From: Enoplosus armatus
Taxonomy: Eukaryota > Chordata > Actinopteri > Centrarchiformes > Enoplosidae
Assembly: GCF_043641665.1 (NCBI RefSeq)
Contig: NC_092195.1
Span: forward strand, 15,715,774 to 15,779,773
Length of the DNA stretch: 64,000 nucleotides
Direction: 5' to 3'
Part shown: one piece after another, positions 1 through 10,499 of the stretch
Layout of the letters: each line of letters opens with the position of its first letter
Numbering within the stretch: position 1 is the stretch's first letter
Program-made: the position numbers and the translations under genes
Notes under the pieces: generated by a model
Told to the model about the DNA's origin: nothing
The model's input: only the letters and a program-made list of their open reading frames with translations
Databases searched by the model: none

Positions 1-1573
1 CTCCGTCTTCCTCTGGACGGTGCGAGTCGATGGATGGAGTGAGTCAGACAAATGGAGAGAGGAGAGAGGAGAGAGAAGAGGGCATATTTCCCTCCTGAGT
101 GAAGTGCGCTGTTATGTGTATGTGGCAGCTGATAGCGAGATAAGCGCACTTATGTGGGTGCACTCTGTGGACGACGGTGTGCGGTAAGGAGAGGTAAAGG
201 ACAGTGCAGTAGTAATGCGGAAGAGTGCGGTGCAGTTATAGAAATGGATGAACGGGGAGGAGGAAAAAAAAAAAGAGATGTGAAGTGTGTAGATTTCAAG
301 AGGAAAGAGTAAAGAGGAGGTGAATGCAGAACCACTATTAGAAAACTCTAGATGGGTGGAATTTTTATAGTCATACAGTATGGTGAGATGTTGTGGTATT
401 GTGTGTCGCAATTTTAACACCTAATCCGATTTAATCTACACTTAACCTTGACAAACTACATCGTTTGAAAGCACGAAACCTCATGATTCTATCTCTGTAA
501 ACCATTTCAAGAGTCCTGTATAAATGCAGCAACAATTACAATTATTTATTTTGTAGCTGGAGTGCATACAAAACAGTGCCGAAAAGATGAGAAAAAAAAC
601 ATACTATTTTACCATCTTTGTGGCTGTAAATTTGGTTCACTATAACTTTGACTAATAGCATGTTCACACCAGAGTGTCAACAGGGAAAATCATCTGATTC
701 TCGAGCTGTGGCTAGCTGCTAACACGCTACATGAGAGCGCTTGTCTGTCACAATATCTCCCTGAATTTCTTCCTATTTTCCCTCTGCTGGGCCGTCTACT
801 TCCCCCTGGTCTTTTGTTCGTGAGATGGTACATGATTTCATTTAGTACAACGCTATTAAAGAGGGGAAGTATGCAAGCTTGTTAGCTTCGCTGCTAACGG
901 GACAGTAAGTTCACACAGTTAATTGACAAACTGTTGTCTCCTGTGTCATAAGTGTCTGGAAAGCATTCCTCTTTAGTGGAGCAGTTTATACACTGACTAA
1001 GAAGGGTACATTGAAAATGGATGGCAATGCAAGCTTCCTCCATTTTGGACTCGTGTTCTTACTCTTAAATAGTAAACTCCAGAGAGGTGCCTTTCAGAAG
1101 AGACCAGGATCGTGACTGTATCAAAAGGGTTCAGTAACTCTAACCATTTAACATTGACAATGTCATTATTTAAGGGGGTGCTTGTTATGGGGTTAAATAT
1201 TTAGTATTAGTTTCTAACAGATTTCTTTCTTCCCTGCAGCCCTTTGATCATCTCACTTCTGCAATTTTCACAGTCAGGCAACGATTTAACAGTTCATCTG
1301 CAAAATAAATCCAGTGTTACAACGTAAAATACAGTTCAGAGGCAGGAAGAAGCAGCTAATCTTCTCAGCGAAGGTCTGGTTTGTTTATATTAATTACACT
1401 ATTAGTCTGAAAATTAAGGTGGTAATGATTTAGTGATCCTTTAATGCTAGAGGTAGCACCATTAAAACAAAAGCTAAGTGGGAGGTTGAGTGTGGGAAGG
1501 GATTCTTGTTCTTCCCAGTAATATTGCTGGCGGGCATGAATTTACAGCATATGCAGAGCTTTCTCTCATAATG

Positions 1574-1616
<43 letters not shown>

Positions 1617-1626
1617 GTTTGTTTAC
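1..1626 (-). other. ext1: ext1 intron 2, 5' part (incomplete)
   Basis: Non-coding sequence downstream of exon 2 on the gene strand. It holds a GA-rich stretch (about 35-110), an A-rich run (265-275) and the CA/TG tract beside the donor. I see no exon 3 on the minus strand, so intron 2 extends beyond the left edge of the window. A strong-looking plus-strand acceptor (pyrimidine tract ending CTGCAG at 1239) has no matching donor nearby. Confidence 0.8.
1576..1615. repeat. (GT)20 / (CA)20 microsatellite beside exon 2 donor
   Basis: Perfect 40-bp dinucleotide tract. On the gene strand it is a CA repeat at intron positions +12 to +51 after the exon 2 donor. Intronic CA repeats bind hnRNP L and can affect use of nearby splice sites; an effect here is inference. 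Confidence 0.97.
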
Positions 1627-1630
1627 CTGC
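1621..1630 (-). promoter_or_regulatory. ext1: 5' splice site of ext1 exon 2
   Basis: On the minus strand the sequence is CTGCAG|gtaaac, with the exon ending at 1627. It is a standard GT donor with CAG at the exon end. The in-frame Gln codon just before it is the last residue of human exon 2. Confidence 0.9.
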
Positions 1631-1720
1631 AGCGCCTCGAGGAAGCGAAAGGAGCCCAGTCGTCTGCCGCGGGGCACCAAACAGAAGGTGGAGTTGTGGA
1701 GCATCTCCTTGTAGTCGTAC
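1627..1720 (-). CDS. ext1: Exostosin-1, internal exon 2 (partial CDS)
   Basis: This 94-bp exon encodes part of the N-terminal exostosin (GT47) domain of EXT1. EXT1 pairs with EXT2 in the Golgi to polymerise heparan sulfate from GlcA and GlcNAc. The first base finishes a codon begun in exon 1; 31 full codons follow, running from [13 protein letters not shown] through [18 protein letters not shown]. The exon is flanked by a 3' splice site (pyrimidine-rich stretch then CTGCAG, 1721-1726) and a donor (CAG|gtaaac, donor at 1625-1626). From memory, human EXT1 exon 2 is also 94 bp (c.963-1056, residues 321-352) and differs by about two residues. The NST sequon falls at human N330, a glycosylated site, and the PRGRRLG stretch holds G339 and R340, both mutated in hereditary multiple exostoses. 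EXTL1 is a weaker alternative. Teleosts have several ext1 paralogues, and one exon cannot say which this is. Confidence 0.93.
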
Positions 1721-1745
1721 CTGCAGAGACACAACACACATGATG
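1721..1745 (-). promoter_or_regulatory. ext1: 3' splice site of ext1 exon 2
   Basis: Read on the minus strand, a T/G/C-rich stretch (tgtgttgtgtctctgcag) ends in the AG that precedes the first exon base at 1720. This is a conventional U2-type acceptor, and it sits at the exact boundary where homology to EXT1 begins. Confidence 0.88.
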
Positions 1746-1857
1746 AGTTCACTGACAAAAACAACAACATGGTATTTACAGCAACATGCTCAGAAAACGT
1801 TGTGTAATTAGAGGAATACATATAGTAAATCCATCTCTGTTACTTATTAGTAATGAG

Positions 1858-2056
1858 CTATATCGCCTGACCGATGCTGGATTTGTGAGGCTGATACTGA
1901 TATTGATAGCATTTGTTTAATTTTTATATAAACAAACAATCTTGGATTTGTTTTTTTAAAGGATTGTTATCAAGATGCAAACAGACTTGAGTGGAACATT
2001 TTATGGTTAAAAACATAAACTTGTTGGTGCTTTCTGGTATGTCGGCCCGACTCTAA
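1858..2056 (+). mobile_element. MITE-like repeat family B, copy 1
   Basis: The left end reads gcctgaccgatgctgg and the right end reads tatgtcggcccgactctaa. The right end is roughly the reverse complement of the family left end (compare the copy at 41822), which suggests terminal inverted repeats. No coding capacity, so a non-autonomous DNA-transposon relic is the best reading. Confidence 0.6.
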
Positions 2057-2319
2057 TGAGCTATTTTCAAACTGTCAATTTTGCATCAATAGCTAATATT
2101 CTAAATTGTGAACAGCTTATCATAGTTGAAGAAATGTTAATGCTAAACACGACATGTGAACTATGTCTATACACAGCCATTGTCACATTAACATTTTCAG
2201 CTTTTTATAGACATAGAACCATAGAAACAAATCAGGAGCACAAAACTTAACTTACAATATATAATCTTGTTATTACTGATAGAGACGATGGCCAAAACTA
2301 ACACAATATGATCCAGTTT

Positions 2320-2600
2320 GTAACAAATCTCCTCTTTTGCTTCCGTTTCTTTCTCCATTCAAAAACTCCATCCCCACACCTCCCCTGTCTCCCCCGTTCT
2401 CCCCTCCCTTCTCCTATCTCACTAACCACATGCGCCTTTGCACTCCCCCCTCTTCTCTATTCGCCACTTTTCTCAATCCTTCTATTGCTTAAAGCAGGAG
2501 GCCGATGCTCCCTCTCTCCCCCCTCCCAGCGCCTCTTTCTCCTCCTCCTCCTGCCCTCTCATCCCTCCATCTCTCCAGTGAGGTGTGTCTTATTGCTCTC
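2320..2600. repeat. Pyrimidine-rich low-complexity tract
   Basis: About 280 bp dominated by C and T (many CTCCC and CTCCT runs). On the transcribed gene strand it is purine-rich. The open frames across it are composition artefacts. Confidence 0.8.
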
Positions 2601-2669
2601 CAAACAGGGTGATCAACCCTGCCAGGGGTAATGAGCTGAGAGTGACACCTGCTTCCACCACACAGCTGG

Positions 2670-2672
<3 letters not shown>

Positions 2673-2708
<36 letters not shown>
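2673..2708. repeat. (TG)18 microsatellite
   Basis: Perfect 36-bp TG tract, followed by GA-rich sequence. Confidence 0.97.
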
Positions 2709-2709
<1 letters not shown>

Positions 2710-2710
<1 letters not shown>

Positions 2711-3565
2711 AGGAAAAGCGAAAGACAGAAATAGAGAGACGGTGTGTATCTCTGTTTGGTCATCTCTTTCATACAGTACTTTCTCCTCTGTTGCCTAACC
2801 TTTAAAATCACACATAAAGTCACTGAATGCCTCAATCTCACGGTTTCTCCCAATGTTTATGGTTCTCCTGTCCTCTTCCATCTTTATATCTTCTCTCTTT
2901 CCTGCTCTCCGTCTCGCTTTCTCTAAATGTGGACACAGCAATGTCTCCCTGTGTGGATTATGTCTCTCCATCTCTCTACAGCGCTAATAAATAGCCACCT
3001 AAAAGCTAACATGCCGGCCAACAATGCAGAAGCAGACATGATGGGGTTGCTGTGCTTTTAAGTGTAATTATTTTCTCTTTTTACCAATTTTCACTAATAA
3101 ATAGCTGAATTTAAAAAAAGGATAAAGCAGATCTGTTTAAGCTGTTTTTCACATATATTTTATGCTGCGATGCATAAACGTTGATGATGTTTCCTCACAA
3201 CAATTAAGTGTAAACTATAACAACTACAGCTAAGAAAATGCATTTTACTTTGGAAGAAAACAGAGGAAAATTGGGAGAAAGCATAAATGATAATTATGCA
3301 CCAGGGTCCCGCTAAGAAAAAAAACAATCAACATTTAAACTACAGAGTGTCTGTGCTGCCAATGCTATATTTACAAATCAATTTACATACAGAATTTTGT
3401 ATTATTCATTTCTTAATACAGATTTTTTTAACAATAATGACACCAATGATTTAGTTTTTGTGACACTAATGAGCCCTAAGGGTTGTTCAGGACGGGAGTT
3501 AAGAGACTCGTGAGGCAGAAAATCATTTCTCATTTAGCCATAGTCTATACAAGGTGAAGGTTACA

Positions 3566-3567
<2 letters not shown>
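2710..3567. other. Intronic sequence, no feature recognised
   Basis: AT-rich, mostly unique-looking sequence with T/A runs. No exon, RNA gene or clear repeat recognised. Confidence 0.6.

Positions 3568-3597
<30 letters not shown>
3568..3597. repeat. (AC)15 microsatellite
   Basis: Perfect 30-bp tract, first of four dinucleotide tracts within about 620 bp. Confidence 0.97.
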
Positions 3598-3600
<3 letters not shown>

Positions 3601-3747
3601 ACATGCACAGACATTCTGCTCTATTGATGATGCCGTGGATGTACTGTAGCTTGTACAGTATTATGACAGCGATTGCTGATGCTGCCTCCTGTGTGTGCCT
3701 GTGAATATGGACCAAGCTGACAGAGCAAAGCTTGAAGCCAAGCACTA

Positions 3748-3749
<2 letters not shown>

Positions 3750-3825
<76 letters not shown>
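3750..3825. repeat. (AC)38 microsatellite
   Basis: Uninterrupted 76-bp AC tract, among the longest in the window. An array this long and pure is expected to be highly polymorphic in length. Confidence 0.97.
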
Positions 3826-3828
<3 letters not shown>

Positions 3829-3979
3829 ATGGTGATTGCTGATGTTGGTGGCGAAATGCTGCCTTGTTTCTTCTTTCGCCGAACTCTAATGAAGTGCGGG
3901 GACATGACAGTCTGTAAAAATCCCACCCTCATTCACACCTACACGCATAATGTACAGCACATAACACAGTTATCGTGCG

Positions 3980-4003
3980 CACACACACACACACACACAC
4001 ACC
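3980..4003. repeat. (CA)12 microsatellite
   Basis: 24-bp CA tract followed by degenerate CA-rich sequence to about 4025. Confidence 0.95.
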
Positions 4004-4152
4004 AACAGACTCGCAGACACACACGCAGTGCGAACAAGCGACAGCTGCACGCCCTCACATTGACGTTCCGTCACCTGCCGATGGAGACGAAGAAGCTATC
4101 TTAGCCCATATTTCCACACCAGCTGTCTGCCTGGACGCTGTCTGTTTGTGCA

Positions 4153-4156
<4 letters not shown>

Positions 4157-4191
<35 letters not shown>
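4157..4191. repeat. (TG)17 microsatellite
   Basis: 35-bp TG tract, opposite in sense to the CA tracts at 3568-4003. Confidence 0.97.
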
Positions 4192-4193
<2 letters not shown>

Positions 4194-4199
4194 CAGCCC

Positions 4200-5237
4200 A
4201 CAAAACAGGCTGGCATCTGATGGCAGTGAATATCAATGTGTGGATTTAACACGCAACAGCCCTGTAAAATGTTTTATCTAACCACTGTGCTTTGGTGTGT
4301 GTCAGCTCTTCTGTCTCCTGTGAGTTTAATACAACGCAAATGTTTTCTGTTTGCTTCCATTTGACCTCATCTGTCACAGCAAGAACTTCTAAACTTCTCT
4401 TCTCAGTTTTTTTATGTTTTATAACCAATACGGGGGTACATTTCTACCAAGTCTCTCAAGCAAATCGCTGCTTTACAGGATACAAATTTTTGACTGCTGT
4501 CTACTGAAAAAGCGCCAGTTCAACCCTCCCATGTGATTCACCTGCTGTGCACCTTAACCTTATTACGACTTGGATTGTGCCTAGAAGAGATCATTTCCTT
4601 TTTACGAGGGAGTGTTAGTGGCTTAGAGATTTGAATGAAGCGTGCAGGTCGCAGGAGGAGGCCTACTTGAGGACGTCCCCTGCTGCGTAAACCCACTTTC
4701 ACCTCCCGCCTCTTCTAACTCCTCTTCCTTCCCTCGAACCTCCTGCTGGTTTGCACTTCACGCGGCGGTTCAGAGGCCACAGCTTGCTTTCTCTATCTTT
4801 TTCTTCTTCTCTAACTCTTCTTTTCCCGTTCTGTCTACCAACAGCTCTCCCTCCGCTTTGTCCTTGTGACCTTGAGCTGGTGGAGGGAAACCACAGCCGA
4901 GCTGCGAGCCCGCAGGCTGTGATTGTGAGTGTGTATTTATGTTTTTCAGACACTTGTGTGTGCCTCTCCATTGTATATATGAGTGTGTGCGCACATGTGA
5001 AAGTGAAAGCCTACTGGAAGAGCTCACTTGTGCCGCGCTTGGAGTGAAAACAGCAGAAAACAAAGTCAGCATGCAGGAAACACGAAGCAGACAGAAAACA
5101 AGGCTTCGTGTATGTGCACACCCGTTGATTTGAATGCATGCGAGAGTACGTTTGAGTGCACGTGTCAGCATGTCCAACAACGGTGAAGCCGTTAAGAAAA
5201 CACTTCTCCGCCAGCCCCGATGGCGACGTCCTACACC
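4200..5237. other. Intronic sequence with a pyrimidine-rich core
   Basis: Bases 4690-4860 are CT-rich (many CTTC and CTCC runs). The rest is unremarkable. Several overlapping open frames on both strands read Ser/Leu/Pro-rich and resemble no family I know. Confidence 0.55.
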
Positions 5238-5251
5238 GTTGCCGTGGCAAC
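5238..5251. promoter_or_regulatory. Perfect palindromic RFX X-box motif
   Basis: GTTGCCGTGGCAAC fits the symmetric X-box consensus GTTRCCNNGGYAAC bound by RFX-family winged-helix factors. A CRE-like GACGTC core lies about 10 bp upstream (5225-5230). The motif match is exact; binding and function are inference. Confidence 0.55.
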
Positions 5252-5441
5252 CTGTCATTAAGTGCCTTCATTTGCAGTTATTTTATTACATGGGATCAGT
5301 GCTTCGGGGTTAGGGGGTGAAAGAGGAGAGGGATGGAAACTGTATTTTTTAATAAACACGCTAATGTTATTGGTAGTTGGTAGGAAAACTTTTGGTAATC
5401 AGAGACCCACATCTCCATCAACCCCCCTGTTCCTTTATGGC

Positions 5442-6346
5442 CAGTGGTGGAAGACATATTCAGTAGTAATTAACATAATGAAAAACTACTGAATAACCCT
5501 TTGCTAAGTCCTTCCCCCTTAGTTACTGTTGCTACACCTGTCAAGCTTTCCATATAATAGTATGATGAGTAATTTCGTAAACACCGGCCTTTTATTAAAT
5601 GAATCATTAAAGAAGTAGACAGAAGCAGGCCTCTCATTTCTCAAAGCCAACAATCTTTGATTTTTTTTGTCTGGCAGATTAGCCAGCAAATTACTCCACG
5701 AGTTGGTTCAAAACTTTCCTCTACAGCTCACTTTTTAATATTTCCAGCTGACTCATTTTAAAAGGAGAACCATGTAAAAGGCGTCTTATGCACTTGATGG
5801 CTACATACATGACATCATGCTAAAAGGCCGAGGCTAAAGCTATAAGGAGCAGCATTGTTCTTGTATTGCAGGATAGCTAGTCACCCCTTTATTATAGTAT
5901 TAGTAATTGCTTTATTGTTTCTACTTTCAAACTTTCACTTATACAGGAGAAAATGGACTAAACGATGAGTTTTAGTAATACTAGGTTTGGTAACACATTT
6001 AGCTGGGCTGCTGAGGTGCAAACTTTTAATAAAACCAAACAAATAGTGGACAGAGCTGCTAATGTTACTCTGAACACTGATATAGCAGAATCATTGCTCC
6101 TGTAACCCCCGTATATAATAATGTAGTTAGCTAATGATACCCTTGGCCTTGTAAGTAATGCTATAGCAGTATAGCATTACTTACACGCATTACTCTGCTC
6201 ATTAGCAGCTTAAGTTAGCGCAGACAAACACTCTATCTTGACGAAAAAAGGAAAGTGAAGTAGAAGTATAAAGTTGTATAAAACGGAATTAGTCAAGTAA
6301 AGTACCTCACGACTGTATTTAGTATTTAGTAAATGTACTTTGTAGT
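5442..6346 (+). mobile_element. Non-autonomous DNA-transposon-like repeat (cagtggtggaag family)
   Basis: The left end starts cagtggtggaagacatattc. The right end (about 6250-6346) carries aagtagaagtataaag, then caagtaaagtacctc, then aaatgtacttt. These are the two ends of a repeat I recall as very abundant in percomorph genomes, where the element ends in inverted copies of the gtggtggaa motif. The interior shows no transposase. Heavily diverged, so an old insertion. Confidence 0.6.
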
Positions 6347-6349
6347 CCA

Positions 6350-9300
6350 GATTCCCAAAGGTGTACACTTGGCGGGCTGCCACCTGGTCTTTCTGGTGCC
6401 ATGTGGGCACCCAGCAGGCGCCTGAACATGGAGCTTCAGGGTGATGAAAACATAAAACCACAACCAGTCTGAGTGTCTTCCAGGGAGCAGAGAGAAAGAG
6501 ATCCAATTTACTGCTTATTGAGACTGTTGTTACATTAGCCTCCTGGACCTCTCTCCTGTCTCCCTCTGCCACTCTCTCACTAATTTCTTTGTCTTCCAAA
6601 GTGGGTTCCTGTTTGTGTGTGTGTCTGCAAGAGTGTGTGAAAGAATGGGTGTCTGGAGGTCTGGTCTGATGGCTGGAACAAAATCCAGGCAATAGTGTTT
6701 TTTTTTGTGTACTGCAATGTGGTGGGTTTTATGTGTGTGTGTGCTCAGAAACACGACAGGAAAAACAAAACCCTCTAGTAAAGACTTTGTCATCCAACTA
6801 TTTATTTAATTTGTGATAAAGAAAGTTTCACGTCGCTGTGTCCTTCTGCACATGAGAAAGAAAGTGAACTTGGAGATGTAGTGGCTGTACATCAAAGAGT
6901 ATAAAACGTATTTGTCATTATGGATGTCGTGCCACAGATGTGCTCATTTGTCTGGTAAATAACTCCCAAACAGACTAAGGACAGATTCCAGCAGTAATTA
7001 AACAGGAGCCTCGTACTCCCCATAAACACAAGTGTCTTAAGTTGAAGCATATTGTTGTGTGTGTTCCCGTGAGAGTGCGACAGATGTGCAGGCTAAGTGA
7101 GCTTGTGGGTAAAAAAAAGGGGGCATCTTTGGCTCCTGACTAACTGAGATAGAGTGTGTGTGCGTTGTATCAACATATGTTTCTGTGTGTGTTTGAAGAT
7201 GATAATGTGTGTGCACATGCGTATAGTGACAGATATGAGAAGAGAGAAGAATCAGTAGTGTGTGCCCCCTTAACTTCCACCCTCTCTACTTATTTACCCT
7301 GCAGCTGTGCGGAGAAGTGTGTGTCAGCATCTGCATGTGTGCATCCAGATGCGTGCCTGTCCATTTCGTCCCATCTTCCTTCTCCTCCGCTGCCATAACG
7401 ACTGCTGTACACTCTGCAGCTAATTCATTAGCCTAATTAGCGCTAATTAGCCAGCTTATGCTAGTTCCAATTAGCACTCTAGCATGGAATGACCCAGAGG
7501 TCCGCCTGGCCAAACAAACAGGCTTTCTGAAGTCAAACCCACGACGACTCTGAGGTCCGTCCACGCACAGGGAAAATCTGATTACTCCCACTTATAGGAC
7601 TGTAAAAAGTTTCTTCTGCCCAGCCCCACAGACTGTTGTAGCTCTGCATAGCTCGGTGGGTAGCTCGACATATAAAACACAGCTGAGTGCAAGTGAAGAA
7701 AACGATGTTATGGTGGCTGGTTTGACTGGTGGCCACATTTAAGAGTTATATGTAAAAATGCGTGGCAGCATGAAAAGGCAGCACAGCGGTTACAAGCCCA
7801 CCGAGGACAAATATAGGAAAGATGGCAACACTCCTGGCGCTATAATGTGCATTGGATGAAAGCGTCCACATATGGTAGAGTATATTTTAACATGAGCTGA
7901 ACTACTATCACAGTGTTTCAAGTGGATTTGTGGGTTGAAGCACGAAACAACAAGGCCTATACAGCTTTTAGAAAGAGCCTCGTTTACATCTTCTGTAAGT
8001 TCTCTAACCTTTATTCTGACTGGCAAAGCTTAGGTGAGATCAAAATTCCAGTTTTCGAGAGGCTGGCTAAGATAACACAAAAAATACATATTGCTAATTC
8101 AGGATTAACAAACGCTAAATTGTACAATCAGCGTTAAACAATCACCAATTAAAGATAAAAGATTGAACTCTACGAACAAGTTGTAATGCAAAGACAACCT
8201 GAGAGCAGTCTAGAGCCATCAAACAATTAATTAATAAAGCAAACACATCCATATTGTAATGTACCCCGAAACATTATCAGCCAGATGAGACCGCAGTACA
8301 GGTGGACAGCTGTTGTCACAGGTGTGGCAGCAAACAACACAAACTGAGGATGAACTGGGATCTGACAGCATCCGAATGTTAGTCAGCATCATCTACGGAT
8401 GTGTTCCTGCACGTGCCAGTGTCGTCACTGAACGTGTGAAACAATTAGCAACAACAACTGACAACCTCTTCCAGTGGTCTTGCGGACGCAGCATAAATAA
8501 GTGTTGATGGCAGATCTGATGACAGCCTGTGATGTTTTGACTCCAATCTCGAGCTCTCAGAAACAGAAGCGGCACATTATTATTTGCATAATGAGTTGGG
8601 GAAGTGAAAGTCAACCACAACTGTTCAACAAGAGACACACCTGAGAGGTATTCTGATACCAGGCATGACCTTGGAAGCCGATCTTGACGGATTTCAACCG
8701 AACACGGATATATCTGGGTATGAGATCTGAACAAGGACTTAATATGACAGGTCTTTCTGCCCCGTCAAGAACAATTTCTTGAGGGGAATAGCTGACTGAT
8801 GGGTCCACGGTAATATCTCTTTTTCTCTCTCTCTAGCTCTCTTTCACGTTCACCCTGTGTGAATACAGAGCAACTACAGTCAAATAACAACCCTCGAAAA
8901 TGTTTCAGAAACATAAAATCCCCTTTTCAGTTTCAAAACTAAGAATCAAAAGCCCTGTTATTGTACTTTGAGAAACTGTTAGTACATCTTGATACAGGCC
9001 TTCTTTACACCGGTGACCTGTAGCCTTCACATCTTATGTATATTAAGTCTCTTCAGCTGCCAACAAATGAACCGTACTTGTAAGCCTGGAAAGTCCCAGT
9101 GTTGCAGCTTGAATTCGAAAGCAACCCGGGTGTAAGGAATTTCTAAGATGTCACGCTAGTTTGCATAGCTGCACTGGATCCATATTACTATTCAAATAAG
9201 AGCCGGGCAGTAAGTATAGCTGCAGGTGGTGGGTGTGAACCACATAAGCCTAAATAAAAAAAACATGTCCACACATCCTCATAAAGATAGTGCCTCATAT

Positions 9301-9590
9301 ACATGCAGACTCACACTCTCACAAACTTCTGAATCAGTTCAAGTCAGCAGCCTGTTCCTTCCCTCCAGCTACCCCATCCCCGCCATCCCCCCCACTCCGC
9401 TCACACGTGTAAGCCTGAATATTTTACAAATACCCCGATAACAAGAAGTCTTCCTGCCGCGATACTAATTCACTATGACGGCTTTATCCTTGCAATCTTT
9501 TCAATTTGTCCTCTCGGATTTTTCCCACTGCCAACAGATGGAGGCAATTTTTCAGTTACATTTAGTGTCTGCGCAGTAGTCAGAGTCCCC
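6350..9590. other. Intronic sequence, mostly unique
   Basis: Largely complex sequence with short TG-rich patches (about 6612-6660, 6725-6745, 7050-7215). It holds the homeodomain-motif cluster at 7420-7476 and an octamer ATTTGCAT at 8582-8589. A 113-codon minus-strand open frame at 8393-8734 resembles no family I know and has no clear splice context. Confidence 0.55.
7420..7476. promoter_or_regulatory. Cluster of TAAT/ATTA homeodomain-type motifs
   Basis: Within 57 bp there are five TAAT or ATTA cores: ctaattc, cattagc, cctaattag, gctaattag and caattag. Two are the palindromic CTAATTAG form favoured by paired-type and LIM homeodomain dimers. Chance clustering in AT-rich DNA is possible. Confidence 0.35.
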
Positions 9591-9594
9591 AACT

Positions 9595-9597
<3 letters not shown>

Positions 9598-9630
<33 letters not shown>
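9598..9630. repeat. (CA)16 microsatellite
   Basis: 33-bp CA tract. Confidence 0.97.
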
Positions 9631-9632
<2 letters not shown>

Positions 9633-9777
9633 GACTCTCCAGAGGATGGAAGTGAGGTCGATTTCAAACTAGGCGACACCTATTCCACACACGTATCCAG
9701 GAATATTTGGGGAATTTGTTTTCATGGGAAGCTAGATGGCTGCAACAATCATGCTGCAGCCACACACTAGCACGCAT

Positions 9778-9778
<1 letters not shown>

Positions 9779-9808
<30 letters not shown>
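9779..9808. repeat. (CA)15 microsatellite
   Basis: 30-bp CA tract following CA-rich degenerate sequence. Confidence 0.97.
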
Positions 9809-9811
<3 letters not shown>

Positions 9812-10122
9812 TTCGCCAGTGATTGGCGCCTCACTGTGTGATCTTGCAGATGAGGGGTCCAGACTCCGTGGATGTTCACTGGAGACCAGCTGTGCCTCGC
9901 TCTGCACTTCCAGATGGCCCTCGGGACGCCACACTGTGCACGTTACTTTGTGTGTTCATGTGTGTAGATCCATATGTGTGAGACAGTCTCAGATTTAGAC
10001 ATGTCAGCGCATGCTCTGCGGCGGCCTCTTTTTAAACACTGACACATTTTGTCATCAGAGCCACTGAAACGAGGAGCGCAGAGGAGGCCGGAGTTACCCC
10101 TCACCGAGATGTCCTTTCATCT

Positions 10123-10154
10123 GACACACACACACACACACACATTGACAGACA

Positions 10155-10231
<77 letters not shown>

Positions 10232-10258
10232 AGAGAGAGAGAGGGGGAGAGAGAGAGG
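10123..10258. repeat. Compound (CA)n-(GACA)-(CA)n-(GA)n microsatellite
   Basis: CA tract 10123-10144, a short GACA-type interruption, a 74-bp pure CA tract (10156-10229), then a GA-rich run to 10258. CA-rich degenerate sequence continues to about 10495. Confidence 0.95.
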
Positions 10259-10499
10259 AATGCTTAAATTCGTTCCATCCACATTACGGTCGCTGCAGGC
10301 TCTTTCATGACAAATCATTCTCCTAAATCTTGAAGAGTCTAAATACAACACACTCTCTCATACACAAAAACACACACTCACTCACACCCATAGCCACAAA
10401 CCAGCACACCAACATTCCTGCACGCGCACACACACATTCAGACACTCTCACTCTTGCGTCCATGTTAATATGCATACACTGCACACACACACACTAACC

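Noticed and set aside
1200..1380. Strong plus-strand acceptor ending at 1239
   Set aside because: No convincing donor follows, so no exon can be proposed.
1627..1720. Exon could belong to EXTL1 or EXTL3
   Set aside because: The residues fit EXT1 best, the 94-bp length and phase match EXT1 exon 2, and the very long upstream intron fits EXT1 rather than compact EXTL1.
2308..2631. 107-codon plus-strand frame, Pro/Ser/Leu-rich
   Set aside because: Explained by the pyrimidine-rich tract; resembles no protein family.
3599..3932. Open frames rich in Cys-Val or His-Thr repeats here and around every CA/TG tract
   Set aside because: They are translations of dinucleotide repeats, which contain no stop codons. 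No splice or start context supports them.
7640..7675. Phrase like a tRNA A box (tagctcggtgggtagctcg), possibly a tRNA-derived SINE
   Set aside because: No B box, no cloverleaf and no tail; too short to support a SINE or tRNA call.
8393..8734. 113-codon minus-strand frame
   Set aside because: No recognisable motif, signal or splice context.
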